Assembly (NCBI GenBank): GCA_031262835.1
Contig: JAISGY010000025.1
Span: forward strand, 1 to 62,593
DNA length: 62,593 bases
Reading direction: 5' to 3'
From: Ruminococcus sp.
GTDB taxonomy: Bacteria; Bacillota; Clostridia; Oscillospirales; Ruminococcaceae
Part shown: in pieces, positions 54,007 through 62,420 of the stretch
Layout: each line of letters begins with the position of its first letter
How positions within the stretch are numbered: the stretch's first letter is position 1
Notes under the pieces: model-generated
The model's input: the letters and a program-made list of their open reading frames with translations, nothing else
What the model was told of the DNA's origin: nothing
Database searches by the model: none
Translations under genes and position numbers: made by a program

Positions 54007-54987
54007 ATGGCTGTCGTATCGGATATGTACAACAAAAACCGTGTCGATTTAAGCGAAGCAATTCCACTTAAAACGCCGTTTATAATTCAACTTGAACCTT
54101 CGGGATTCTGTAACTTAAAGTGCGTTTTTTGTACTGTGAATGACCCTATTGCGGAGCCTTTTCTTAAAAAAGATACAATGACATTTGAGACGTTCAAGAA
54201 GTTTACCGATGACTGCAAATTGTTCCCCGAAAAGATAAAAATCCTCCGTATTATTGGTAACGGCGAGCCGCTTATGAATAAGCAGATTGTCGATTTTGTC
54301 AGTTATGCGAAACAGAGCGGAACCTTTGAAAAAATCGAGATAACAACCAATGCTACACTGTTAAGCGAGAAGCTGAGTTTGGATTTAGTTAATGCCGGAC
54401 TTGATATTTTAAAAATCTCACTTGAAGCGATTGATGACGAAACATTCAAGGAAGTCACAAAAGTTGCGGTTGAAACTGAAAAGCTAAAGGAAAGAATCAA
54501 GTTTTTTTATCAAAACCGCGGAAACTCCATAGTTTACATAAAATGCACCGACATCGCGCTTAAAACAGAGGAAAAAAGACAGCAATTTCTTGACGAATAC
54601 GGCGAAATTTCCGACTATATTTATATCGAAAACGTGGCGAATATATGGTACGATTTCGGTGAAAAAAGCGAAGACATTAAGAACCGTTATGGACGTGAGG
54701 GCGGCGGGGACGTATGCGTACAACCGTTTAAACTCTTAGCCGTTTGCGCAGATGGGACGGTACTTCCGTGCTGTGCGGATTGGAAGCGGCTAATCCCGCT
54801 CGGGAATATCAGCGACAAGCCGCTTACGGAGATTTGGAACGGAGAAAATTTACGGAATTTAAGGCTTAATCTGCTTGAAGAAAACGCCGGTTATCCATGC
54901 AGCGAATGCAGTTTCCAAAAGGTCAGCCAGAATGATAATATAACCGAGAAAAGAGCGATAATTGCGGAAAGACTTAAGGAGAGATAA
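54007..54987 (+). CDS. Radical SAM protein with SPASM/Twitch-like C-terminus (1 of 3)
   Basis: Putative [4Fe-4S]-SAM radical enzyme, 326 residues. The CX3CX2C motif is CNLKCVFC (about residues 35-42), followed by a GNGEPLMN motif (about 84-91) for SAM binding. The C-terminal part has further cysteines (VCVQPF, AVCADGTVLPCCADW, YPCSECSF) in a SPASM/Twitch-like arrangement that would bind an auxiliary cluster. The segment GNISDKPLTEIWNGENLRNL is typical of SPASM proteins. It is the first of three tandem paralogs; GAGGG lies 10 bases before the ATG, and the stop overlaps the next ATG (TAATG). Substrate unknown; sugar-modifying members (BtrN-type dehydrogenation) are a precedent. Confidence 0.86.
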   Translation: MAVVSDMYNKNRVDLSEAIPLKTPFIIQLEPSGFCNLKCVFCTVNDPIAEPFLKKDTMTFETFKKFTDDCKLFPEKIKILRIIGNGEPLMNKQIVDFVSYAKQSGTFEKIEITTNATLLSEKLSLDLVNAGLDILKISLEAIDDETFKEVTKVAVETEKLKERIKFFYQNRGNSIVYIKCTDIALKTEEKRQQFLDEYGEISDYIYIENVANIWYDFGEKSEDIKNRYGREGGGDVCVQPFKLLAVCADGTVLPCCADWKRLIPLGNISDKPLTEIWNGENLRNLRLNLLEENAGYPCSECSFQKVSQNDNITEKRAIIAERLKER

Positions 54988-56006
54988 TGAAAGCAACGAT
55001 TACAACCCCGACATTATCGAATACAAAACGGGAAGTGCTTCATGAAGTTGTTCCGCTTGTTACGCCGTTTTGGATTTGCATTGATCCGTCAAGTCTATGT
55101 AATATAACCTGTAAATATTGTGTTCAGCATGATATAAAAAAAGATAAAAGTCTGCCTTTTGTTAAGTCAATGATGTCTGTTTCTTTAGCGAAAAAAATCA
55201 TTGATGACCTTAAAGCGTTTGAGAAACCGATAAAGGTTATTAACTGGTATGGTTGGGGCGAACCGCTTCTTAATAAAGATTTGCCCGAGATGATTGCGTA
55301 CAGTGAAAAGCAGGGTGTAACACTCTCGAATCAGACAATAACGAACGGTATATTACTCACTCACGAAATGTCTGACAGACTCATTGCTTCGGGTATTTCT
55401 CGTATAAATATTTCCGTCCAATCCGTAACCGAAGACGGCTACTATGAAATTTGCGGCAAGAAAATAGGCTTAGAAGATTACGTAAATAACATTCGCTATC
55501 TATATGAACACAAGGGCGATAACCTCACCGTATATATTAAAATCGGTGACATGGCACTAAAAAACGCCGACGAAGAAAAAAAGTTTTACGATATGTTCGG
55601 CGATATTTGTGACGAAATTTTTGTCGAGAAGATTATCAATGTTCGTGAAGACAGCCTTGCAAATGTTAATATTCCCGTGAATAAAGAAAACAAGAGCGTT
55701 TTGGGGTTTGAGGCGATTGACAGAAAGGTTTGTACATATCTTTTTTATCGTATGTTTATCTGCCCCGACGGCGTTTGCGCGCTTTGTAACGCCGACTGGT
55801 ACAGGGATTATATCGTCGGCGATGTTACAAAACAGAGTGTGAAAGAAATTTGGACAGGAAAGGCACTTAGAGATTTACAGATAGGGCATTTGCAGGGCAG
55901 GCGTAATGAAAACACTATGTGTTCAAAATGCGGAAATATTAAATACTACCCAAGCCCGAATGATAACCTTGACGCATACGCAGAAGAAATATTAAAACGT
56001 TTTTAA
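54987..56006 (+). CDS. Radical SAM protein with SPASM/Twitch-like C-terminus (2 of 3)
   Basis: Paralog of 339 residues. CX3CX2C is CNITCKYC (about 38-45); the SAM-binding Gly motif is WYGWGEPLLN, with GWGEP where the first paralog has GNGEP. Extra cysteines KVCTYLF, FICPDGVCALCNADW and MCSKCGN form the likely auxiliary-cluster domain. The end DNLDAYAEEILKRF recurs almost unchanged in the third paralog. ATG 54987 overlaps the previous stop by one base, and the next gene follows with AAGGAG. Confidence 0.86.
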   Translation: MKATITTPTLSNTKREVLHEVVPLVTPFWICIDPSSLCNITCKYCVQHDIKKDKSLPFVKSMMSVSLAKKIIDDLKAFEKPIKVINWYGWGEPLLNKDLPEMIAYSEKQGVTLSNQTITNGILLTHEMSDRLIASGISRINISVQSVTEDGYYEICGKKIGLEDYVNNIRYLYEHKGDNLTVYIKIGDMALKNADEEKKFYDMFGDICDEIFVEKIINVREDSLANVNIPVNKENKSVLGFEAIDRKVCTYLFYRMFICPDGVCALCNADWYRDYIVGDVTKQSVKEIWTGKALRDLQIGHLQGRRNENTMCSKCGNIKYYPSPNDNLDAYAEEILKRF

Positions 56007-56017
56007 GGAGCTAAAAA

Positions 56018-56998
56018 ATGAACGCGAAATTAGGTATACCCGTCAGCGAAGGTAAGATTAATTTGGGCGAGGCTGTTCCTCTTCCCGCACCTTTTTTGAT
56101 ATGGATGGAGCCGAGCAGGTTTTGCAATATAAAATGTAAATTTTGCCCTAACCCGAAGATGGATAACAGCACGAAATCATTTATGCCGGATAAGATTTTT
56201 GAGAGAATTCTTTCAGATATAAAAGGTCTTGCAGCAACGCCGAAAGTTGTTAGATTTTGCGGTGTGGGCGAAAGCTTAATGCATCCGAAAATAGTAGATA
56301 TGATTAAGGCGGTGCATGATAACAAGGCGGCAGAAAATATCTTAATGTACACGAACGGAACACTTCTTAAACCTGAGCTTAACAGAAAAATTGTTGATGC
56401 GGGGTTAACAAAGATTTATATTTCAGTAAACGCACTTAATGATGACGATTATTTCGACATAACCGGGGTTAGGATTAATTTTGAAAATTACGTAAATAAC
56501 ATCCGCGATTTATATGAAAATCGTAAACAATTAAAAATATATGTTAAAATCAATCACCTTGCTGTTCCGACAAAAGAACAACAGCAGTTATTTTATGATA
56601 CTTTCGGTGACATAAGCGATAATATAAATATTGAAGGTATATCACATATCTTCCCCGAGTTTTATTCATTCGGCGAAAGACGCGGTATGGTCAGATACCA
56701 CAACGATGAATCAAAAAAGTATCAAATCTGCGCAACCTGCTTTAAAACTCTTAATATAAACTGTGACGGAACAGTTTCACCCTGTACTGTCGATTGGGCA
56801 CACAAAGTTATTGTCGGGGACATTAAAGAAGAGTCGCTTAACGACATCTGGAACGGCGAAAAACTTCGTCAGCTTCATAAACGATTCTGCCTTGGGACAA
56901 TCGGCAAAGACGAGGCTTGTTATGATTGCGAAGATTATTTTGTAAGTGATCATGAAAACATAGATGCGTATGCCGAGGAAATATTAAGAAGGCTGTAA
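56018..56998 (+). CDS. Radical SAM protein with SPASM/Twitch-like C-terminus (3 of 3)
   Basis: Paralog of 326 residues. CX3CX2C is CNIKCKFC (about 36-43), the SAM motif is FCGVGESLMH (GVGES instead of GNGEP), and auxiliary cysteines occur in QICATCFK, INCDGTVSPCTVDW and ACYDCEDY. The end HENIDAYAEEILRRL matches the second paralog. AAGGAG lies 7-9 bases before ATG 56018. The three paralogs share a leader VDLSEAIPL/INLGEAVPL, so they come from one ancestor but have diverged widely, as enzymes with separate substrates or steps would. Confidence 0.86.
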   Translation: MNAKLGIPVSEGKINLGEAVPLPAPFLIWMEPSRFCNIKCKFCPNPKMDNSTKSFMPDKIFERILSDIKGLAATPKVVRFCGVGESLMHPKIVDMIKAVHDNKAAENILMYTNGTLLKPELNRKIVDAGLTKIYISVNALNDDDYFDITGVRINFENYVNNIRDLYENRKQLKIYVKINHLAVPTKEQQQLFYDTFGDISDNINIEGISHIFPEFYSFGERRGMVRYHNDESKKYQICATCFKTLNINCDGTVSPCTVDWAHKVIVGDIKEESLNDIWNGEKLRQLHKRFCLGTIGKDEACYDCEDYFVSDHENIDAYAEEILRRL

Positions 56999-57031
56999 AG
57001 AGTTTCTGTATACACGAAAGGTAACAAAATC

Positions 57032-57934
57032 ATGCGCTACATAATGATAAACGGCGGGCTCGGCAACCAACTTTTCCAGTATATCTTTTACCGCTTTCTT
57101 GAAGAGATAACCGGCGATGAATGTATCTTGTGCGACGATGAATTTGCAGCATCAGAATATCATAACGGCTATGAAATCGAACGCATTTTCGGGCTTAAAG
57201 CTAAAAGGCTTTCTGAGATTATGCCGCCCGATGAATGGGAAAGATTACTTGAACTCAGTCATAAAACTAAGACAAAAACCGTTCCAGAGATTTTATCCGA
57301 AAAGGCACCGCTTACAGTCGTTCAAGAAGGATTGCTTTTTTCCGAATACGCATCATCATTCACAAACAGATTCAACGGAAAAATATTCGGTGCCGAAGCT
57401 AACTCATATACACCGCAAGTCGGCACAGTAGAAGGAAATGTTTATTATTTCGGTTATTGGATTAACGCATTTTGGTTTTATTACATACGTGATTTAATAC
57501 TAAAAGATCTGACATTCCCGCCTTTCACAGATGATTTTAACATCAATATGCATACACGGATTCGCCATGCTAACTCCGTAGCAGTCCATATGAGGCGCGG
57601 CGACTTCATATCATACGGCAGACTCATTGATATCAGTTATCATCAGATAAGTATTGAAGAAATGCGCTGTAAGGTTAAAGATCCGACATTCTTTGTTTTT
57701 TCCGACGATATACAGTGGTGCAGAGAGAATTTTTTGACAATGGGATTTAACATAAACGACAATATCGTTTATGTTGACGGCAACAGCGGTCTCAATAATT
57801 ATAAGGATATGCAGCTAATGTCATACTGCCAGAACATGATTATCGTAAACAGCAGTTTTAGTTACCTTGCATCTCTTCTTAACCAAAATCCCAATAAATA
57901 CATCATTAATCCGACAACCCGAGATATAATTTAA
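57032..57934 (+). CDS. Glycosyltransferase family 11-like (alpha-1,2-fucosyltransferase type)
   Basis: GT-B-type transferase of 300 residues. The N-terminal GGLGNQLFQYIFYRF, the donor-binding HxRRGD motif in VAVHMRRGDFIS, FVFSDDIQWCRENF and the C-terminal DMQLMSYCQNMIIVNSSFSY are the conserved GT11 motifs. GT11 enzymes usually move L-fucose from GDP-fucose in alpha-1,2 linkage; the real sugar here could be another 6-deoxyhexose. It follows the third radical-SAM gene by 33 bases with AAAGGT upstream. Confidence 0.9.
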   Translation: MRYIMINGGLGNQLFQYIFYRFLEEITGDECILCDDEFAASEYHNGYEIERIFGLKAKRLSEIMPPDEWERLLELSHKTKTKTVPEILSEKAPLTVVQEGLLFSEYASSFTNRFNGKIFGAEANSYTPQVGTVEGNVYYFGYWINAFWFYYIRDLILKDLTFPPFTDDFNINMHTRIRHANSVAVHMRRGDFISYGRLIDISYHQISIEEMRCKVKDPTFFVFSDDIQWCRENFLTMGFNINDNIVYVDGNSGLNNYKDMQLMSYCQNMIIVNSSFSYLASLLNQNPNKYIINPTTRDII

Positions 57935-57959
57935 CTTCTGTAAAGGGATGGTCAATAAT

Positions 57960-59249
57960 TTGAATAAAGATAATATCCTTTCCCTCGTGCGTGAATACGC
58001 CCGCGAAAAACACTGTCGAGAACCTTTCGTCGGCGGCGATAAACTGGGTTATTCCGGGCGGGTTTATGACGAAGAAGAGATCGTTAATTTAGTCGATTCC
58101 GCGCTGGAATTTTGGCTGACAAGCGGGCGTTACACAAAGGAATTCGAGAGAAAACTTGCGGACTATATCGGCGTAAAATACTGCCTTTTCGTTAACAGCG
58201 GAAGCTCCGCGAATCTTTGCGCATTTATGACGCTTACCTCTCCGCTCCTCGGGGACAGGGCAATAAGACGCGGCGATGAAGTTATAACGGTTGCGGCGGG
58301 CTTTCCGACGACAATCGCGCCGATAGTACAGTTCGGAGCGGTTCCTGTTTTCGTTGACATAACCATTCCGGGATATAATATCGACTGTTCACTGCTCGAA
58401 AATGCAGTTACGGACAGGACGAAAGCGGTAATCCTTGCGCACACTCTCGGTAATCCGTTCGATTTGTCACGCGTAAAATCGTTTTGCGAAGCGCATAATC
58501 TCTGGCTTATTGAAGACAACTGCGATTCGCTCGGTTCGCTCTATTTTGGAAAAAAAACCGGCTCTTTCGGCGACCTTGCAACCTCAAGTTTTTACCCGCC
58601 GCATCACATCACGACAGGGGAGGGCGGCGCGGTTTATACCGACAATCCGCTCCTTGCGAAGATAGCAAAATCAATGCGCGACTGGGGACGCGACTGCGTT
58701 TGCGAATCGGGGCAGGATAACCTTTGCGGTCACAGATTCGACGGGCAATACGGACAGTTGCCGAAAGGTTACGACCACAAATACGTTTACTCTCATTTCG
58801 GTTATAACCTTAAAGCAACGGATTTGCAGGCAGCTGTCGGTGTTGCGCAACTTGACAAAATAGATGATTTTACAAAGAAACGGCGTGCGAATTTCGATAA
58901 ACTTTACAACATTTTTAAGGATTATGAAGACAAATTCGTATTGCCGCAGCCTGAAAAAAACAGTGAGCCGTCATGGTTTGGCTTTCCGCTTTTGTGCAAA
59001 GAAAATGTTGACAGAGAAAAGGTTGTTCGCTTTTATGAAGAAAATAATATTCAAACGAGGATGTTATTCGCCGGGAATATTACAAAGCAACCTTGCATGA
59101 AAGGTGTTTCCTATCGCAGCACAGAACTTAAAAATACCGACCTGATAATGACGAATCTTTTCTGGCTCGGGGTTTATCCGGGTCTTGATGATAATGCCGT
59201 AAGTTACATTTGTGATGTAGCGCGTAAAATGAACAGTATTCTTAATTAA
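57960..59249 (+). CDS. rfbH: CDP-4-dehydro-6-deoxyglucose 3-dehydratase (RfbH/DdhC, E1)
   Basis: PMP-dependent [2Fe-2S] enzyme removing the C3 hydroxyl of a CDP-4-keto-6-deoxyhexose, 429 residues. It has the aminotransferase fold (SGRYTKEFERKLADYIGVKY, VNSGSSANL), but the PLP lysine is a histidine: SFYPPHHITTGEGG, His215. Cysteines 188, 246, 248 and 256 fit C-X57-C-X1-C-X7-C exactly, the [2Fe-2S] motif of E1. GHRFDGQYGQLPKGYDHKYV is also typical. It needs a ferredoxin-type reductase (E3, DdhD), which is absent here, as are the CDP-glucose genes. Start TTG 57960 is preferred over ATG 57948, because AAGGGATGG lies 8 bases before it. Confidence 0.94.
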   Translation: MNKDNILSLVREYAREKHCREPFVGGDKLGYSGRVYDEEEIVNLVDSALEFWLTSGRYTKEFERKLADYIGVKYCLFVNSGSSANLCAFMTLTSPLLGDRAIRRGDEVITVAAGFPTTIAPIVQFGAVPVFVDITIPGYNIDCSLLENAVTDRTKAVILAHTLGNPFDLSRVKSFCEAHNLWLIEDNCDSLGSLYFGKKTGSFGDLATSSFYPPHHITTGEGGAVYTDNPLLAKIAKSMRDWGRDCVCESGQDNLCGHRFDGQYGQLPKGYDHKYVYSHFGYNLKATDLQAAVGVAQLDKIDDFTKKRRANFDKLYNIFKDYEDKFVLPQPEKNSEPSWFGFPLLCKENVDREKVVRFYEENNIQTRMLFAGNITKQPCMKGVSYRSTELKNTDLIMTNLFWLGVYPGLDDNAVSYICDVARKMNSILN

Positions 59250-59261
59250 GGGGAAGCAAAC

Positions 59262-60953
59262 ATGAATTCCGTTTCAAAGATGATAACCTTCATCGCAGCA
59301 GGCGCAATTATTCTGACTGCCTTAACGCTTATTATAATAACCTCAGTTACGTCGTATAACTTGGAGATTGAAGCAATCGGGCAGACCGCCGAAATGTGCG
59401 CAATGACTGCGGCGGCGTTTGTTGACAGCGACCTTGCAGAAGAAATAATGGCAGCGGGGGAGATGCCGCCTGAAAAGTTTGCCCTTTGGGAAAAACAGAA
59501 AAAGGATATGGACTATGCCCTCGCGACGCTTGAAGAGAATAACGCAATCTACCTTTACGTTATGGCGCCTCTTGACGAAAACGGGAACACGCACTACTAC
59601 ATATCTGCCGACGACCGTGACGGTCCGATCCCTTATTGGACCGAAGAACCGGCGGACGTTTTTGATGCGGAACTTTTCGATATTGTAATCGGAGAAGGCA
59701 AGTATTATCACGGCGGAATTTACGACAGCGGCGATTACGGTATGTGTCTTTCGGGTTATGCACCGGTCTTTAATTCCGACGGGGAGGCAATTCTCGGCGT
59801 CGGGGTTGATATGTCGATTGATCAGGTCACAAGCGAGGTAACCCGCTTCGTAATTATCTGTACTATCAGTGCAATCGCTCTCCTTATTTTAGAGATAATC
59901 GTTATCTCCGCGTTAATCCGCAAAAATATTGCGAACCCTATAAAAGAGCTTACGGGTTACGCAAAGGCAGTTGCTTCCGGCAACACCGGTATTAAAATCT
60001 CCGATATTACAGGCAATAACGAAATATCGGAACTGAAGCGTTCTTTCGCGTCGCTCATCGAAGTTGACGAAAAACAATCTTCTGAAATCACGCGTATAGC
60101 TTCCGGCGACCTTACAACCGAAATTATTATCCGCGACAAGAATGATACAGTCGGGAATTCACTTGCGCTGATGGAAAAGTCACTTCGTGAACTTATCGGT
60201 AAAATTACCGCCTACGCGAAATCTCTGGGCGGAAATACTTACGAACTTGACAAGGCAACCGAGGAATTTTCCGTCAATGCTTCAAACGGTGTTAAGTCTG
60301 TCGGGCTTATAAAGGAAACGACAACCGACTTCCAAAAGCAGATTACTTCCATCGCCGAAAAAACGGTAACAGAAGCGGAGAACTGCATGAAGACCGCAGC
60401 CGTTACCGACGCCGGTAAACAGAAGATGGAGGAGCTTTCCGCCGCTGTTGCCGATATAAAGGACTCGGGGCAGCAGATCGGAACAGTAATTAAGCTCATT
60501 GACGATATTGCGTTCCAGACGAACATTTTAGCACTGAACGCTTCGGTCGAGGCGGCGCGCGCAGGGGTTCACGGAAAAGGGTTTGCGGTTGTTGCGGAAG
60601 AGGTTAGGAATCTTGCCGCGAAGAGTGCCGAAGCGGCTAAGAACAGCCAGAAGCTGATTAATTTAACCGTCGAAAAAGCCGGTGCGGGTGTGGAAGTATG
60701 TTCTGATGCGGAGAGTTATTTCGATAAAATTTCCGACAATGTTAAGGCTTCAAACGCGGGAATTTTAGAGCTTTCGGACGAAATGCGAAAGCTGAATCTC
60801 GCAACCCAATCGATTAATCGCGATATCGACAATCTTTCCGGCGTTTTAACTTCAAACTCGAACGATATCGATAAGATTAACGAGCTTTCGGAGGAACTCA
60901 AGAAAACCTCCGCAAACCTTACCGAACAGGCGAATGTGTTTAAGGTTAAGTAA
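59262..60953 (+). CDS. Methyl-accepting chemotaxis protein, last gene of the glycan cluster
   Basis: Chemoreceptor of 563 residues. Membrane segment 1 near 7-29 ([20 protein letters not shown]); extracellular Cache-like domain near 30-190 ([20 protein letters not shown], then [20 protein letters not shown]); membrane segment 2 near 196-216; HAMP near 220-275; signalling tip [20 protein letters not shown] followed by [16 protein letters not shown]. Shorter cytoplasmic coil than the other two receptors. It begins 12 bases after rfbH with AGGGGA upstream, so it is probably on the cluster transcript. A bidirectional terminator follows. Confidence 0.95.
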   Translation: MNSVSKMITFIAAGAIILTALTLIIITSVTSYNLEIEAIGQTAEMCAMTAAAFVDSDLAEEIMAAGEMPPEKFALWEKQKKDMDYALATLEENNAIYLYVMAPLDENGNTHYYISADDRDGPIPYWTEEPADVFDAELFDIVIGEGKYYHGGIYDSGDYGMCLSGYAPVFNSDGEAILGVGVDMSIDQVTSEVTRFVIICTISAIALLILEIIVISALIRKNIANPIKELTGYAKAVASGNTGIKISDITGNNEISELKRSFASLIEVDEKQSSEITRIASGDLTTEIIIRDKNDTVGNSLALMEKSLRELIGKITAYAKSLGGNTYELDKATEEFSVNASNGVKSVGLIKETTTDFQKQITSIAEKTVTEAENCMKTAAVTDAGKQKMEELSAAVADIKDSGQQIGTVIKLIDDIAFQTNILALNASVEAARAGVHGKGFAVVAEEVRNLAAKSAEAAKNSQKLINLTVEKAGAGVEVCSDAESYFDKISDNVKASNAGILELSDEMRKLNLATQSINRDIDNLSGVLTSNSNDIDKINELSEELKKTSANLTEQANVFKVK

Positions 60954-60957
60954 ACAT

Positions 60958-60986
60958 AAAAAATCCCTCGTCATGAGGGATTTTTT
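60958..60986. terminator. Bidirectional terminator between the glycan cluster and tRNA genes
   Basis: AAAAAATCCCTC (60958-60969) pairs with GAGGGATTTTTT (60975-60986); T runs occur on both strands. Confidence 0.93.
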
Positions 60987-60997
60987 GTTTTGCTAAG

Positions 60998-61070
60998 CTG
61001 GGGTACAGGGATTCGAACCCCGGAAGTGCCTGAGTCAGAGTCAGGTGCCTTACCGCTTGGCGATACCCCA
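60998..61070 (-). tRNA. tRNA-Gln (anticodon CTG)
   Basis: Minus-strand cloverleaf: acceptor TGGGGTA/TACCCCA, discriminator G, D arm GCCAAGCGGTAAGGC, anticodon stem CCTGA/TCAGG with loop CTCTGAC giving CTG, T arm CCGGGGTTCGAATCCCTG-like. CCA is not encoded. Confidence 0.95.
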
Positions 61071-61072
61071 AA

Positions 61073-61107
61073 ACAGAGAACAGAGTACAGAAGACAGAGT
61101 ACAGAAA
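61073..61107. repeat. Heptanucleotide repeat between the tRNA genes
   Basis: Five head-to-tail units of the form ACAGA(G/A)(A/T/G); the complement is the TTCTGTA-like heptad of 405-446 and 1010-1105. Confidence 0.85.
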
Positions 61108-61163
61108 TCGCCTGCGCACCGTTTGCCCACTTTGCCGACTTGTAACCTTAAATTGCACCGGGA

Positions 61164-61236
61164 CTGGGATAGGTGGATTTGAACCACCGAAATGACGGAG
61201 TCAAAGTCCGTTGCCTTACCGCTTGGCTATATCCCA
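61164..61236 (-). tRNA. tRNA-Gln (anticodon TTG)
   Basis: Minus-strand cloverleaf: acceptor TGGGATA/TATCCCA, discriminator G, D arm GCCAAGCGGTAAGGC, anticodon stem ACGGA/TCCGT with loop CTTTGAC giving TTG, T arm GGTGGTTCAAATCCACC. CCA is not encoded. Confidence 0.96.
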
Positions 61237-61251
61237 ATGTTTAACTAATAT

Positions 61252-61280
61252 ATTATAGCACTTTATGTGTGTAGTGTCAA
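61252..61280 (-). promoter_or_regulatory. SigA-type promoter of the tRNA-Gln pair
   Basis: Minus strand TTGACA (61280-61275), 17-base spacer, TATAAT (61257-61252), directly upstream of tRNA-Gln(TTG). Confidence 0.88.
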
Positions 61281-61338
61281 TATTGTAATGAAAAAATCAG
61301 CAAAATAACTAAAAAGGGGACAGTAAAATTGTTAGATG

Positions 61339-61938
61339 TTATAACTCATTGCGATTTTGTAGGGCGCGGAAAAGGGTAATGCTGTCGGTGTATTCTAAAA
61401 CCGCGCCTACGGGGATACCGAGTGCAAGACGAGTAACCTTTACGCCGAGAGGTTTTAGGAGCTTCGCGATGTACATTGAGGTCGCTTCACCCTCGACGGT
61501 GGGATTCGCCGCCATGATAACTTCGACTACTTCCGATTCGCCGGAGATACGCTTAAGGAGCTCCTTAATGCGGATATCGTCGGCGGTAATGCCGTCCATG
61601 GGGGACAAAAGCCCGTGGAGAACGTGATACATACCGTGGTATTCGTTCGTTTTCTCGAAACTCTCAATATCTTTCGGAAGTTCTACCACACAGACGGTTG
61701 AACCGTCGCGGCGCGGGTCGGAACAGACGGAACAGATTTCGCGGTCGGTGAAATTCCGACAAACTTTACATTCGTGAAGTGAACCGTGCACGTTAATTAT
61801 AGAGTCAGCGAAATTTTGCGCGTCCTCTTTCGTCATCCGCATGACGTGGTAAGCAAGCCTCCCGGCGGTTTTCATGCCGATACCCGGGAGCTTCGCGAAC
61901 TGTTCGGAGAGGATTACAAGCGGTAGGGGAGTTGCCAT
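61339..61938 (-). CDS. recR: Recombination mediator RecR
   Basis: Part of RecFOR, which loads RecA at gaps, 199 residues. The helix-hairpin-helix QFAKLPGIGMKTAGRLAYHV, the zinc finger CKVCRNFTDREICSVC (four Cys, about 57-72) and the Toprim core VCVVELPKDIESFE with GITADDIRIKELLKRI are intact. It follows ybaB by 18 bases, the usual ybaB-recR pair (often behind dnaX). Confidence 0.97.
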   Translation of the reverse strand: MATPLPLVILSEQFAKLPGIGMKTAGRLAYHVMRMTKEDAQNFADSIINVHGSLHECKVCRNFTDREICSVCSDPRRDGSTVCVVELPKDIESFEKTNEYHGMYHVLHGLLSPMDGITADDIRIKELLKRISGESEVVEVIMAANPTVEGEATSMYIAKLLKPLGVKVTRLALGIPVGAVLEYTDSITLFRALQNRNEL

Positions 61939-61956
61939 ATTTGCACCTATACTATA

Positions 61957-62307
61957 TTAAAATAAACCCGGAAGCGAAACTCCACCGGTAACCTTTTCCA
62001 TTTCGGTTTCGGTTACACGAGCGATTTCGGACACGCCTTGGTTAAACGCGCTTAAGATAAGGTCTTCAAGAGACTCAACATCAGCCGGGTCAACGACTTC
62101 GGGCTTAATTTTAAGGGACTTAACCTCTTTTTTCCCGCTCATAACCATCTCGACCGCGCCGCCGCCGACGGAAACGTTAAAATCGCGTTCCTCAATCTCG
62201 GTTTGAAGCTCGGTAATCTTCGATTGCATCTGCTTTGCTTGGGTTATCATCTGGTTCATGTTCTGGGCTCCGCCCTGCTTGAATTCGTTCGGTAATCTGA
62301 CCTTCAT
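61957..62307 (-). CDS. YbaB/EbfC family nucleoid-associated protein
   Basis: DNA-binding nucleoid protein of 116 residues. MKVRLPNEFKQGGAQNMNQM, then QAKQMQSKITELQTEIEERD and VSVGGGAVEMVMSGKKEVKS are typical. ATG 62307 has GGAGG 10 bases upstream. It is upstream of recR on the same strand. Its first ~65 bases have a diverged second copy at 62441-62505. Confidence 0.95.
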   Translation of the reverse strand: MKVRLPNEFKQGGAQNMNQMITQAKQMQSKITELQTEIEERDFNVSVGGGAVEMVMSGKKEVKSLKIKPEVVDPADVESLEDLILSAFNQGVSEIARVTETEMEKVTGGVSLPGLF

Positions 62308-62330
62308 TTAATGAAACCTCCGTGGTTTTT

Positions 62331-62420
62331 TTATTCATCCGTATTAATGGGAATGTTGTTGTTTCTTGCGGTTTCGATTATTCTTGCCGCCGGGCTTGCC
62401 TGTGTCGAAACGTCGGGGGT
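62331..62420 (-). pseudogene. Possible remnant of an FlhB-like C-terminus
   Basis: A minus-strand frame reads TPDVSTQASPAARIIETARN followed by NNIPINTDE and a stop at 62333-62331. It resembles the end of FlhB-like export-switch proteins (A-(x)n-A-x-(R/K)-I-(x)2-A-(x)2-N-x-IP). It has no start codon in a sensible place and merges into the ybaB-like copy in another frame. This is a resemblance by eye only. Confidence 0.3.

Noticed and set aside
54007-56998. Radical-SAM genes considered as RiPP maturases
   Set aside because: No small precursor peptide gene, protease or peptide exporter is seen next to them; all neighbours are sugar enzymes. Not fully excluded.
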